64,000 nt of DNA, taken from Boswellia sacra (taxonomy: Eukaryota; Streptophyta; Magnoliopsida; Sapindales; Burseraceae). The position numbers and the translations under genes are program-made. A model generated the notes under the pieces. The model made no database searches. It saw nothing but the letters and a program-made list of their open reading frames with translations, and was not told where the DNA came from. Each line of letters starts with the position of its first letter. Position 1 is the stretch's first letter. This document shows positions 47,761 through 60,600 of the stretch, in pieces. The stretch lies in the NCBI GenBank assembly GCA_013180625.2, contig SNVD02010473.1, forward strand, positions 2,852,001 through 2,916,000, read 5' to 3'.

Positions 47761-50700
47761 ATGGACTCTGATTTCAACCACCCCAGAACTCTCCTCCGCC
47801 TCGCCTGCTCCGTCCAAAACTACGATTGGGGTCGCCCTGCCCATGACTCCCTCGTCGCCAGGCTCTGCCGCCTGAATTCTGGCGCCATGGTCGACTTTCA
47901 CAAGCCCTACGCCGAGTTCTGGATGGGAACTCACGACTCTGGCCCCTCTTTTCTCATCAAAACTGGCTTTGATAACGGACACGCAAATGGAAATGGAAAT
48001 GGAAATGGCAATGGGGCTGACTCCTTTTCCTTTAAATCTTGGATATCCAGAAACCCCAGTGTGCTTGGTGATAAAGTTTTGCTCAAATGGGGTCCTGATC
48101 TTCCTTTCTTGTTCAAGGTATAAAATTTTACATTTTTTTTATTTGGGATAATTTTACTATGTCTTTTATGCATAATTCTCAATGTGGTGTTCTTCTTCTT
48201 GTTTATTTTTCTTGTTAGTGAAGTAAAGTTGTGATTTTTAGCAAAATGATCAATTATGCTTTATGTGTGGATGAGAATTCATTCTATTCATTGGAATTGA
48301 TTCTTGGATCATTATAACTTGTGAATTCTTTGGCTTCTACAGTTCTGATAAGATTTTAATTGGTCAAAAATTGTAGCTTGTTATTATTATTATTATTTTA
48401 AAATTTAAATATTGTCTGGGGAAGTTGGGAGAAAATTATATTTAGAGAAAAGTATATGGACTTGTGCTTCCTGACCTGTTTTATTTCTCCAACTTACCAA
48501 AAAAAAAAAAAAAGTAGATTTTGAAGGGATCAATTCTCTCTTGGTTTATCCACTGTTTTGTCTCAGTCTCTTTCTATCTTTTTAAAGTTAAGTTGATTTT
48601 TTTTTTCCACCTTTTGAATGTTTGAAAAGGTGAATATATTCTTATTCCTATATTGTCCGCCTGTTCTCTCTCTTTTTTCCGTGTCTAATTTATTCTTATA
48701 TATCAGACAAAAAATAAATGGTGAGGAGATTGATGGATTAGCAAACAAAAACCAACTTAAAAACTTATCAGGTTCTGTTCAAATTTATTTATATGAATAT
48801 GATTGGGGCCAACTGGGCCTCTGACTCACAAGTTGCAGGGCTTGTGTCTAAACTTTAATCAGAGCAGGTATATGCTGAGTTCTAGATTGCACTAATGACT
48901 CTGGACCATCTATAGTTGTTCAGGGCGGTGAGCTACCAGTTGGAGTAGAGAGTGACAATCTGACATTGAGGATATGAAAAATCTCTGTTGTTGCTTGTTA
49001 ATAATGCTATAGACAAGGACAAGTGGGGTCAGTGTCCTTGGTGGATAATGTTATATACAAGTGGGGTTGTGATCAGCTTCTTTTCTATTTTTTCTTCAAT
49101 GCATTAAGGTATTTATGCTTGTGTTTTTATGCAGATTTTTATGTAAAATAATTTGCAGTACAATCTGTGCCTTGCTAAATAATTATTTGACTGAACAATT
49201 TAACCTTCTCTATGATGCGTGGCCCACGGTTTTTTATTTTTATTTTCTCTTTGGGAATTTACATCTTTGAATTTCAAAAGACCTAAAATTTGCCTTGGGC
49301 ACATGTGTTTACATTTTTATTCTTGTAATATTTTGTTTTAGATTGGATATTTTGAGTTCGATCTGGCTGGGAATTTAAAATTTTGATTGTGTGTTCTGTT
49401 TGGTTTCTATGATTGATTTTTCATTTTGAATTTCATGCCTCCTTATTCTGTAATGTTGTTCGGGAACTTGTAGTGATTTTCATCGTTTGGTTTGTGTTAG
49501 GTACTTTCGGTTTCAAAAGCTTTGTCAATACAGGCTCATCCAGATAAGGAGTTGGCGAAGACTCTGCATAAGTTGCAGCCAAATGTTTACAAGGATGACA
49601 ATCACAAGCCTGAAATGGCTTTGGCAATAACAGAGTTTGAAGCTCTTTGCAGCTTCGTTAGTCTTCAGGTAATGTATTAGTTCTGCTTTTATCTGCAATG
49701 GGGAATATTTTTTTAGTTGTGTTTTGTATTAACTTGGCAAGTACTACAGATCAAAGTTGACAAAAATTCTTGTGAAAAGATCACATGATTGCATTTTAAG
49801 TCGACGAGTTAGATATTTTTGTTGAGATTTATAGGGAAATTTGAGATCTTTGAAGTTCACTGGGTTAATTGTGTGTTGCCAAGTTAGTCAGAGAAGTCCT
49901 CACTGATTGACTTGCTTTGTCCATATTCAGTGCGCATATCATAGCACATAACCTGCTTAACTAACGGGGATGTTAAAATTAGAATGCTTTTTTAAATGTA
50001 AAATTGTGGTAGTTAGTCAAGGGGAAAGTGAAATATTTGTCCCTTGATTCTTTCTAAAATCTGGTTATTGCTGTACCTTGGCTTTTTGCATATTATGTGG
50101 TGTTCCTGGAACTTGTTTTCCGATCTGTCTAGATTGTTAGGTTAAGGTACATTTGTTGACTGATTTGCTCACTATCCTACTCACCTATGCTTTGGTTAAA
50201 AAATTTGATGCTTTTACACAAACTACAGCAGACTAAAACTTCATGACCTTTTTATTGTTAATCAAGCAACTGCCAGGGAAAGGAATTATTTTCCTAACCT
50301 TTAGCGTCTCAAACTTTTGCTATTCTCTATTTGCAGGAGCTCCAGAGTGTGCTGCAAAATGTACCTGAGATTGTGGAGCTAGTTGGCAGCGCAGATGCAA
50401 ACCAAGTTTTACATATCAATAAACAGGATGGGGAGGAGAAAGTAAAAGCTGTTCTGCAGTCCATTTTCACCCAGCTCATGACAGCTAGTAAGGAAATGAC
50501 GGCTAAAGCAATATCTAAATTGAAATTTCGTTTGCATATGGAAAGTCAGGTCAGATGAAGATTTCTTCTTAGTATTTAGTTTATAGAATTTATTTTATAT
50601 GTTTAGTAGAATTATTTATTGTTGTTAAGTGCTTTATGTTGACACTGTGATATGATCATTTTCTTATAGATTGATATACGTTGAGAAAATATCCATTGTT

Positions 50701-51709
50701 TAATTAATGTATAAATAGTTTTTTTTATTAGAATTTCAAGAGAAGGAAAAAGAAAAAACGCTCCCTCCTTTTCTCAGTCCTGCTTCTTGAGGAGGTGGCT
50801 CTGTTGGATCTATGAACATATTGCTTTGTTAATTTCTTATATAAATGGACATAACTATGAAGTATTATGTGGATCTCTTTATTCTCTCTCGTTTAACTGC
50901 CATGTTTTTGACCATTACTTAATGAAAGATTTCCTTTTCACTATGCATTAGATGAGGCCCTTGACTGACAAAGAGCAGCTGGTGTTGCGGTTAGAAAAGC
51001 AGTATCCAGCTGATATTGGTGTTATATCAGCCTTCTTTTTCAATTATGTGAAGCTTAGTCCTGGCCAAGCATTGTATCTTGGGGCAAATGAACCCCATGC
51101 GTATATTTCCGGTGAATGCATTGAGTGCATGGCAACTTCAGATAATGTTGTCCGGGCTGGTCTTACACCCAAGCATAGAGACGTCCAAACTCTTTGTTCC
51201 ATGCTCACATATAAGCAGGTAAAGAATGTATATGCAATTCAGGTTTTTGATGATCTTCTGTTAGATAGGAAATATATTTTTCCTTTTATTAAGTTTATTT
51301 TACATGTAATTTGAAATATTGAGAAAACTGCCTCCCACAGAACATAAGTGCAAATGCATAATTTTTTTTTTTTAAAATTGTATTTCTGTTCCAGGGCTTC
51401 CCTGAAATCCTGAAAGGATTTCCTTTGAGTCCATACATAACAAGATACCTTCCACCGTTTGATGAATTTGAGGTTGATTGCTGCATTCTTCCAAAGGGGG
51501 CTTCGGCAGTGTTTCCTGCAATTGAAGGTCCTTCAATTTTCTTGGTCACAGTTGGGGAGGGAACAATGCATACAGGATATCAGAAAGATGCAGTTACGGA
51601 AGGAGATGTTCTGTTTGCTCCAGCAAACACTGAGGTTGTCATAGCAACCTCATCTGAGCTGCAGCTGTATAGGGCTGGGGCGAACAGCAGGTTCCTCCAG
51701 ATCGTTTGA
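47761..51709 (+). CDS. PMI: Mannose-6-phosphate isomerase, type I, five exons, 439 aa
   Basis: Exons: 47761-48117, 49501-49668, 50337-50549, 50952-51218, 51395-51709; 1320 nt, each exon a whole number of codons, all introns GT..AG. The enzyme interconverts mannose-6-phosphate and fructose-6-phosphate in the cytosol, feeding GDP-mannose, ascorbate and N-glycan synthesis. Signatures: QNYDWG (19-24), [10 protein letters not shown], the Zn-binding region [21 protein letters not shown], and the long catalytic stretch around [20 protein letters not shown] and [15 protein letters not shown]. The start follows from the standard N-terminus just before [11 protein letters not shown]. Oddity: five Asn-Gly repeats at residues 76-85 (47986-48015), a likely surface loop. 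It is a close neighbour of eS7 in convergent orientation. An Arabidopsis relative is known as DIN9; which paralogue this is cannot be decided here. Confidence 0.95.
48118..49500 (+). other. PMI intron 1 (1.38 kb)
   Basis: The interval is bounded by AAG|GTATAA and TTAG|GTACTT. Near 48795-48960 the intron contains weak, frame-broken echoes of exon 1 (TATGATTGGGGCCAACTGGGCC, then TATGCTGAGTTCTAGATTGCACT.ATGACTCTGGACCATC). These match the coding words for YDWG-like and YAEFW..THDSGPS, so a decayed duplicate of exon 1 seems to lie inside it. Confidence 0.6.
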
Positions 51710-52888
51710 GTACAGTATTTTAGCTTCCAGCTTAGTGCTAGTAAATTATTTATTCATTTTTCATGTTTTATGCCTATATATTTATGTGGTTCATATTCTG
51801 GTTCTTTTTGTACCATAATCTAATATTAGTGGTACTTGCATGTACATGCAATGTGGTACAGTAAAAGTCTCAAGATTAAGTTTGTATCATATTAAAAAGA
51901 CCCTCAACTTTTCTTTTTTGATTTTACCAAGAATGGTTTATTTTTAACAAGTATGGTCTAATATAGTTTGCAGAGGAAGATTATGCAAGTGAAAAAGACA
52001 ATATCAAATATCTTGAATAATTAGTAATCTTTAATTGTTCTTAAAGTGTCAAACTAGAGTACATTGGTCCATGACTTATATAAAAATTAATAATAACAAT
52101 TAGAAAACGATAAAAAAAATAATGTTCAGGAGCTTTGATGTTAAATTAGTTGCCACCGCTTAGGGTGAAAGAGTTACTGTTTTGAATATGCTATTTTTGT
52201 TAGATTGGAAGTATCCGTCTATGACCAGAATCATTAAGTTCCAGGACAAGTAGTCATTCTCATGCGAGTCCAGAGACTAACCCATATGATGTAAAATATT
52301 TAGTATAAATTATGTAACCATAAATTTTGACCAAGTCGAACTAAATTATTTGTTAAGTGAAGCTGATGGAGCAATAGTAACTAAAATCCCGCGGAGGGTG
52401 AGAAGCCCCGAACACGATTTGTACCCGGAAAATGTAAAAGCTTTTTTCATATATTGGCTCGAAAGGATGCTAGTTGCTTAAGGAGAACGGCAACCACGAA
52501 ACTAATCAAACTAAAGATAAAGGTTAAACGAGCCTTGAATCTTCGCAGACAATTTCAAGTCCATACATGCATCTAGTTGTCACAGTGCTTCACTCCTCAT
52601 ATGCAAAAAACATAAGACATGCATAAATAAAACAATCATAAGCCATTAGGGCACACTAAGCAAAGAAATCTCACTTCTACTCAAAGGTATTAAGGTTTTC
52701 CAGCTCAACAATTTTGGGATTTCAAAGCAGAGAATGATTACGAAATTCAAAGAAGTTCACCTGTCCTACGCAAAAAGGCATCATAACAAATATAACAGTC
52801 AAAATTTTAAATAGTACCCTATTCAAAGCAATTATAGAGCTCAAATAAAATAACAGTGCAAAACACAAAGCCCATCAACAAAAGCTCT
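51710..52888. other. Convergent intergenic region between PMI and eS7
   Basis: It holds the two facing 3' UTRs and about 700 bp without recognised features. A moderately GC-rich piece (52380-52560) looks like repeated DNA but was not assigned. Confidence 0.4.
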
Positions 52889-54072
52889 TCAGGGCTCAGA
52901 AACTGGATAATCAAAAACCACATCTTTTCCAGTAAGCTTCCGGTAAACTCCAGAAAATGTCTCCAACTTGTACTCGGTGTTGTTCCTCTCCTTCGGATCC
53001 AAGAAAATCTGACATTTGGGAAAATCACACAATCAATATCTAGAATGCCGGAGCAAAACCACGAGTAAACAACAAGTTTCCAAATCTTTTACTAAATATA
53101 CTTATGCATGCTTATAATTATTAGAGTTTCTGTCTCTAGACAATTTAATTACCTTGATTATTTTGGATCCATCAAGACGGTATCTGATGCGTTTCCCAAC
53201 AATTTCTGCTGGATAAACTACATCCTCAAGTATGGCATCATGGACAGCTGTTAGTGTGCGAGACCTAGGTCGCTGAACAGCAGAGCCTTTCTTTGGTGGC
53301 CTTGATATCCTGCGGGTGGCAATCAAAACAACATCCTGCCAGCACAGTCATATAAGACTCAAGCAAAAGATGAAACATATTCTTTACACCAACTACTTAA
53401 GCAAAACTAGCGAATTCACTTCCTTTTTTTTTTTTTTTTTTTAATGGAAGCTAGGTACCCTCATATCTATAGAAACTTTGCAAAACTTAACATTAACAGC
53501 GAAATACTGGTCTAAAAACAAAGGGCAAATTGCAAATGATAATCGAGTCACATATCATTTTAGCCAACAAGGAGAATAAACAAATCCCGATAATGAGGGT
53601 TATTTCTTTTAACAATATACCTTTCCGCTGAATTTCTTTTCCAGCTCTCTAACAAGGCGGAGATGAATCTTGCGGTAAGCCTTTCTCAATCTATAAGGAA
53701 CATAGACAACAATGGCTTTGCGATTTCCGGCAACATCCATTTGACTGCACAGTTAGGGAGTTCATCTTTCAGGCATACAAAAAGAAGTAAAACAAGAAAT
53801 ATTAGCAGAACATGCATGCAATATTTTCCATACATTGCTTGATTGATGAAAAGATCTTTCAAGTCACTTTTCAACTCCTGGTTGGTATTCTCCAAATCAA
53901 ACAATGCCTGCAGTGACATCAAGCATCATAAATTTAATTTTGACTTACTAGAGATTAAAAATCAATCTAACTTTATAAATCAGCCTAAGCAACCAACCTG
54001 TGCAACAGTTCCCTCAAAGTCAGTTGGTTCGGCATCCTTGTCTTTTTGGATTTTCCTCTTGGAGGTATACAT
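52889..54072 (-). CDS. RPS7: 40S ribosomal protein S7 (eS7), 191 aa
   Basis: Coding exons in transcript order: 54072-53998, 53907-53834, 53744-53621, 53335-53153, 53008-52889; 576 nt, one frame. The protein is a structural component of the small ribosomal subunit. Recognisable stretches are [20 protein letters not shown], the [20 protein letters not shown] region, [20 protein letters not shown] and the end [12 protein letters not shown]. Length equals the family norm. A noncoding first exon (55058 to about 55140) splices at CTTG|GTAAGC to CAG|ATCTGTCAAG just before the ATG (54082-54073). AAACCCTA-type telo-boxes at about 55036 and 55105 are typical of plant ribosomal protein genes. Confidence 0.96.
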
Positions 54073-55034
54073 CTTGACAGATCTGATAATAACAGCAAGT
54101 GGTTAGATCTATATACCAGCTGCAACAGCCCATTTCAAATAATAAGGGCACGACATGTTCATACACGATAAGACCTTACTCAAAGACATTAAATTAACCG
54201 TATTTTATGGATAGGCGCATCTTATAAGGACCTAGAATTGATATGCATACACAAAAGAAACATCACTTCACTAATGTAGAAAATTGCCGTTGGCAATAAC
54301 ACATTCATGAATTGCAAATCAGTTATAAAGTGACATAAAGCTTAACGCTGAGATATAAAGGGAATTACAAACAAGTGCAAGCACCCAAGAAAGCTTCCAA
54401 AATGTTTCCGCCAAGGTGCTAATCAAATTCCAAAATCCATCAATTAGCAGCTAATCGTCCCACTACTTTTTGACAAAGTTTAGCAAATTCATACCAATAT
54501 CAATAAACATACACATAATTAACCAACAAGAAAGCAGACCCAAAGAACAATTCCAACAAATTCAAAACAGCAAAGTTGCTACAATACGGGAAAATAACAA
54601 CAGCATCCAAATGCAACAGCCCAAAATATAACAACAAACCTTCACCAGAGCACAGCCCCAAAGCAAAAAGTAAAAAAAAATACATACAAATTAATACATG
54701 GAAAGACAAATATTAATATGAATAGAATAATAAATAACTATAATTTATATATGATATACTAAAATTTGACATTCTCAATAAGTTAAAAGATGTCGAAAAT
54801 GGAAGAACCCATTTTGTTTAAACACTAATACAAATCAATATAGTTCATATAAAACGCAGACAATGCAGAACAAACTAAACCGAACCCAGTTGAGAATAGA
54901 GCAAAATAAGACGACCCATTTGGCTATTCATGCAATAGTAAACGGAACTTTCTTATGCTTCTTCATTAACCAGAAGAATAACAGCGATATAATATGAGAA
55001 AATGTAGCGAAAATAGGTGAACGAGGGAGAAACC

Positions 55035-55140
55035 ATTTAGGGTTTCGAGAGGCTTACCAAGCAGTGAAGCGAATGAGGGTTTGAAGATCTGTAAGTGAAG
55101 GGTAAACCCTAGACTACTGCTGCTGCTGCTTCGTCTGCTT
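55035..55140 (-). promoter_or_regulatory. eS7 noncoding exon 1 with telo-box motifs
   Basis: Minus-strand sequence has a CAG repeat followed by TCTAGGGTTTACCC and a donor at CTTG|GTAAGCC (exon end 55058). Another TAGGGTTT lies just inside the intron (about 55036). A 5'-UTR intron plus telo-boxes is the common layout for high-output ribosomal protein genes. Confidence 0.6.
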
Positions 55141-57433
55141 AACAGAGGAGATGAATTGTGTCGTTACAAGGGTTTAATAGCAATGGAGAAAATAGGAACA
55201 ATATGTTGCCCTAGCTCTCAACGGTTCAGATTAAATGAGGGAGTGTGTGTCGAATGTAGACCGTTAAATAAAGGTATGTCAAAATTGTGGGTCGGGTTGT
55301 ATTAACGGGGAACCTAATTTCAATCCGTTAAATCGATGCCCGATTTCACAATCTTGAATAGACTTCATGATACAGACCTGATTGGGTTGCATTTTCACTT
55401 ACCCGCAACCCGTATTATGCAAAATTTATTTTTAAATTCATATTTTAATTATTAAAAACAATTAGAAATTAGGCATAAATTTTGTATTTCGAATTTGAAT
55501 TATTCCAAATCATTCAATTTTATATTTTTCATAATTTATGCGATATTTCTTTTTATTTCTTTTTATTTTATTTTATTCCTTTTCTTCATATTAATTAGAG
55601 GTTAAACAATAATTTTCGGTTTAAATTTTTTTTGTTTTTTATTTGGATGAAAAGTCACAAAATTTACCTTTTATATAGTTTAGGCATTTACGTAGGATGA
55701 AAATTAGATGTATTGAAGCTTCGCATTGTATTTTATTAACAAAAATAAATCGGTCTTCTTAATATATAATATATTAATTCAAACTTAGTAATGATAATAT
55801 GAATTACAAATAATCATATCTTAACTTTATATTTTACAAATTTTATACCACGTTCATTTTTCAATATTTTAAAATAATTATTTGTCTAAATTTAAAAATT
55901 GAAAAAAAATGGGTAGATGATTGGGGTTCAGATATCCACAACCCAATCTATCCATGGGATCCGCGGGTATCCAACCCAGAAGTGTTTTTTTTTTCTTTCG
56001 AGGCCCTATCTTTGACTATTAAATCGTGTCATCTCATCATGAAAGTGGCTTTGTAATTCTATACGAGACAATTAATAGCTACTCTTAAATTTTGATTCAA
56101 TTTTAAGCGACGGCTATATATTTTTCATTAATTATACATTTCAAATTTTCATTTTTATCTCTTGTATCGTCATTTTCAAGAGTATGATTAATAAAAAATA
56201 AATAATTTCAAAAATATAATTAATAAAAAAATATATAATAATTTTTCAATTATAATTAAATCAAAACTCAAACTCAAGGTATATATTAATCTTTTCCCAA
56301 TTCTATATTTAAATGGGCAGGCCTATCCCAGCTAGGCTAGCTCAATATTTAAGCCCTCTGTCGTAGCCTTTGTTGATCAGGGCATAATAACTTCCCCGAA
56401 AGAGGGAAGCATTCTCCTAGACTGATACTGGGCCAATTGTGCGTAGGAGAGGGCTGAGTTTTGGACCTTAAGCCCACATGCTAAAAGTACCTACAAACCC
56501 AATTGACCCACTATCCATAACACAAGTAAATTGATGAAAAATAATGAGCTCTTTCATTTTTTTACTTTCTAAATAAATTTAATGATTACATGATCCTACT
56601 ATTTTCATGATTGTGTTGTCTACCATTGATCACAACTGAAATTCACAAGTCACAACTTAGACCATCAAGCCATTACATATGTTGATCACAACACAGATCG
56701 CCGTTTGATGAACAGTCCATTTTAGATAACAACTTTATTTTCCTTTTCTAATTCAAAAGTAATAAAAAAATTAAAAAGAAAAAAAAAAGAGATAGAAGAT
56801 AGTTTGATGGAAGATGGTATTATTCTATAATCTTATCCTAGTCATAAATCTTATCCTAATCAAAATCTAATAAACTATATATATAATCCACCTTAGAAAA
56901 CAAAAATATTCTTCACAATTTGATCTCCGAAAGGCAAAGACACTTTGCCTAGTTAAGGTTTGGTGTTGGTGGTGGTGGATGAAGAAGAATAAACTCCTGT
57001 TCATCACTCATCCATTACCACCATCTCCAGACCTTAACAAAAGCAATAATAATATAAATTAACAACAAAAAACACCACTAAACCAACACAGCCAACATCA
57101 ACATTAGTCTTTGTCAGCGTCGAAAACAGCGGCATGATGATGGAGAAAGTGAGTAAACGAAGTGAAGAACAGGGAAAAAGGAGGGGAGAATCCGAGAGGA
57201 AGGAAGCTCCCATAAGGAGTTTAGAAATTGGCATGTAAGAAAAGGAGAGAGGAAATAGATTTGAAGAAAGTTGTGTTTATCATGATTTTGTTCATCATAT
57301 ATAGTCTTTTTAAGAAAGCAATATATATGTGGTCAATTCTCTGATTCGTGATCCATTGAGCAACTGCTCTGATAATCATTTTGCCTTGAAATAGAGCTGC
57401 TCAAGCGAGCTTGACGTGTGCAATTAGATCAAA
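55141..57433. other. AT-rich intergenic DNA
   Basis: There is no supported gene. Scattered words GGGTCGGGTTG (55290), ACCCGCAACCCG (55403) and GATCCGCGGGTATCCAACCC (55960) suggest an old hAT-type element of about 700 bp, but I found no clear target duplication. Around 56940-57020 a purine/pyrimidine inverted repeat (GGTGGTGGTGGATGA against TCATCCATTACCACC) could form a hairpin. A 66-codon minus frame (57034-57234) has no known domain. Confidence 0.35.
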
Positions 57434-57636
57434 GAGAGGGTCTGTGATACCCCAGAGGCAATACCTTCAGACCAATCAGGGAGTGCTACGTCATCGTCAC
57501 GTCATTACGCGTGCTCAACATGCACTCTCTAATTGGTCTGAAGGCATTAAATCAGCACCACATCATCATGCGTGCTGAGCACATGCTCCCTGATTAGCCT
57601 GGAGGCAATGCCTCTGAGATACCACAGACTCTCTCT
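57434..57636. mobile_element. Mutator-type MITE with 9-bp target duplication
   Basis: Flanking nonamers TAGATCAAA (57425-57433) and TGGATCAAA (57637-57645) differ at one base. Ends GAGAGGGTCTGTGATACC and GGTAT-type inverse (GATACCACAGACTCTCTC) form long imperfect TIRs covering most of the 203 bp, including AGAGGCAAT, CCTTCAGACCAATCAGGGAG and GCGTGCT. The TIR is the same family as the ends of the 2.3-kb element at 16152-18454. It lies about 55 bp beyond the stop of the hydrolase gene, so it may be in its 3' UTR. Confidence 0.85.
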
Positions 57637-57690
57637 TGGATCAAATTAAATGCCGCCATTATTTCATTTGAAAAGTACTAGTTTGAGCTT

Positions 57691-60600
57691 CTATCTGCTA
57701 AAACCATCTAACCACTTTAGTATAACTGCTGCTCCTTTCTCCCATGAACAATCTAACATCATGTCATGGGCAACCCCTTCCACACAGACCGGAGAGACAC
57801 CATAAAATGTGCCTGTTTCGTGGAGTCCTTCCATATCCTACAAAATATTTAGTCAATTAGCAGGCAACTAATCGAGGTAGGCAGGGGCTGCTATTTCAGG
57901 AGTGGGAAGGACATTGTAACGACTGTGGCTCATTAGCAGAATTTAGTACTGTATTAGGGAAAAGAAACAATTAGATAACTTCTAAGTAGCTTAACTGTAA
58001 TTACCACTATGAAGTCATCTTTGGCACCTAAAACAAGAACTTCAATTGAAGATTTTGGCACTGAGGGAACCGGAAGTGATGCGTTTAGCTTCCTTAGATC
58101 AAACAATGGCATCCTTGAACTTTCTTTCATTAACTCCTGATAACTGCATTGAAGCAAGGTCAAAGAATAACTGATTTGTCTAAGAAAGGATGGTAACTAC
58201 ACAACCATGCAAAGCAAAAAAATATATACCGAAGCAATTCTCAATTTCATAACCCATCAATTTTTGGGTTTCGCATGGTCAATGGTTGCACAACAATATT
58301 TTCTGTAAGCTTGACATCCGAAAAGCCATCAAATTCAAGCCACTGTTCACCAGTCATCAGATACTGCATATTCTTCGTAATTCATTGAAAGAGCCCATGC
58401 ATGAGATTAACAGAGATCCTATAAACCAAAACTGTCTTCTACAATTCTCATAAGGACTAGCAATTTGTACCATGTATGACACACTACAATAATCTATCAG
58501 TTTCTATCAGGACTTTGCAAAGGTCAGTAACTGTTCCTTTGCTATCATGTTTTGGGTCCATTACAAGTTATAGAAAGGTCATCATAACTGATCGAAAATC
58601 TTAGTATCCCTAAAATAGAAAATAGATAAGGGCACAAAAAACAGATTCCAGAGGTCACCATGTCTACTTATTTATTTATTTATATTTTTATCAATGCCCA
58701 GAAATTCGGCAACCTTTTCTTCTGATTATTATCATTTGTCTTTATTCTTTCAAAAGTGAACTTCTGACTATTTCAGAAGAGCATTTATCAAGTTTCTACA
58801 CTTGGCATACCCAAAGGTTATGTGGATTGCTTGCATGTAAACAGCAGTTGAACATCCAGTAGATACACATCAAGTAAACAACTTTTAACTATGAACAGTG
58901 CTTATGGACTCAAAAATAGCTCATGAACAAACCGTTGGACAAGATAATCCTCCATTGTTGAAGAGAAAAATGTTTCCCTACAAAGAGACAGGTCAGTCTG
59001 AAAAGCTTTAGCTGCCAAGCTGCGGGTCACCTGCTCACAAGTGTGAATTAATCATATTTCAGTGCGAATGTCATAATTCCATGAAAATGAAGGCAAGAAT
59101 CCAGATGATACTAATAAAAAAGGGTTATCATAATATCTTTCTTGATGAACACATAATGTTCTGGAAGTAAATTATCCTCTAAAGAGACATAGGCCCAGTG
59201 ACCAGTTAATAAGTTATAAGCAGATAAATATTTTTTAGAAAATTATTACAATCATTTAAACATGTAAAAAATTGAGGCCCTTGGCGAAGAACAGTTGATC
59301 TAGTTTTCCTTTATGCATGCTGCAATAATAAAAGCAAAAGAATAGGAAAACAAATTATTGTTCTAAAAATGTAAAAAAATACCTTAAAAGCAGCAATAGG
59401 TTTGGAAAAAAGATACCGCCACACTAACCCACTGAACAAAAGAAAAAATCTCAGTCTGGGCTACTTACTAAGAATAAATACATCAGATAGTATGGGAATT
59501 TACCTATTACCCGAAGGAGGTACAGAGCATGCAAGTACGGCTCCCCTTAATTCTGGGTACAGGGTTTCCATTTCTAATCAAGCCCAAGATGCAAAAGAAC
59601 AAAATCAGTTCAAGTAAGTTCTAATTCAACTCACTAGAACAATTTTAGAAACAGCCATTATGAATAAGATGCTTATTCTGTCTCGAAATCAAAGAGGCTC
59701 ACATCGAAAGCAATAAAAAGGAAAGGTTAGTTCCCAGAGGCACAGCTTTTTGGGATTCCAGTAGGGGTGGTAATTCGTGTTCGTAGGTCGTGTTCGTGTC
59801 GCGTCAAGCTGTGACACGATAAAGGTTGATCCAACACGAATACGACTCGTTTATTATTCGTGTCACTATGACTCAACACGAACACGACACGATTATTAAA
59901 CGGGTAACACAACACGACACGCTAACATAAATAATAAACGAGCACGAACACGACCCGTCTAACACGATTAAGACACGTTTACATTATTGACACGACCCGA
60001 TTAACACGATTATGACCTTTTAACACGATTATGACCCGTTAACATGATTATGACACGTTACAGAATTAGGTTTTCAACTTTTGTTAAATGACAAAAATAT
60101 CCCAAGTTTTAAAATTTATTATGTTTTTAAAATTCTATTTTTATTTTAAACTTTTGAATACATGTAGAGACTAAAACGTCTAAAACTACAATATTAAGTT
60201 TAGTATTTTTAAATTTAATATTATTTTGTAATCGTGTTAATATTCGTGTTAATCGTGTTATCATGTCAATTGTGTATGATATGTATTCGTATTATTCGTG
60301 TTACTCGTGTCATAATCGTGTTCGTGTCATAATCATGTTCCCGTGTTGAAGACTCTCAACCCGAACACGAAACAATTATTAAACGGGTTGACATCTCCGA
60401 CACGAACACTACACGAACACGAATATGTCAAAACCCAAATCCGTATAAAATGTGTCTTGTCAAGTCGTGTTCGCGTGTTGTGTCAAAAATTGTCACCTCT
60501 AGATTCCAGGTGCGTAATGCTCAAATCTCAAAAGCCAAAATATATATTAGGTGAATGCTTTTTGCCTCAAGGCTTCATCAATTTCAAATGTGCTACCTAT

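Noticed and set aside
50952..51314. Separate gene beginning MRPLTDKEQ
   Set aside because: It is exon 4 of the isomerase, preceded by an intron acceptor; its apparent continuation after 51218 is intron read-through.
57034..57234. 66-codon minus frame with a hydrophobic N-terminus
   Set aside because: It has no matching domain, and the hydrophobic tail is encoded by an AT-rich run; there is no second line of evidence.
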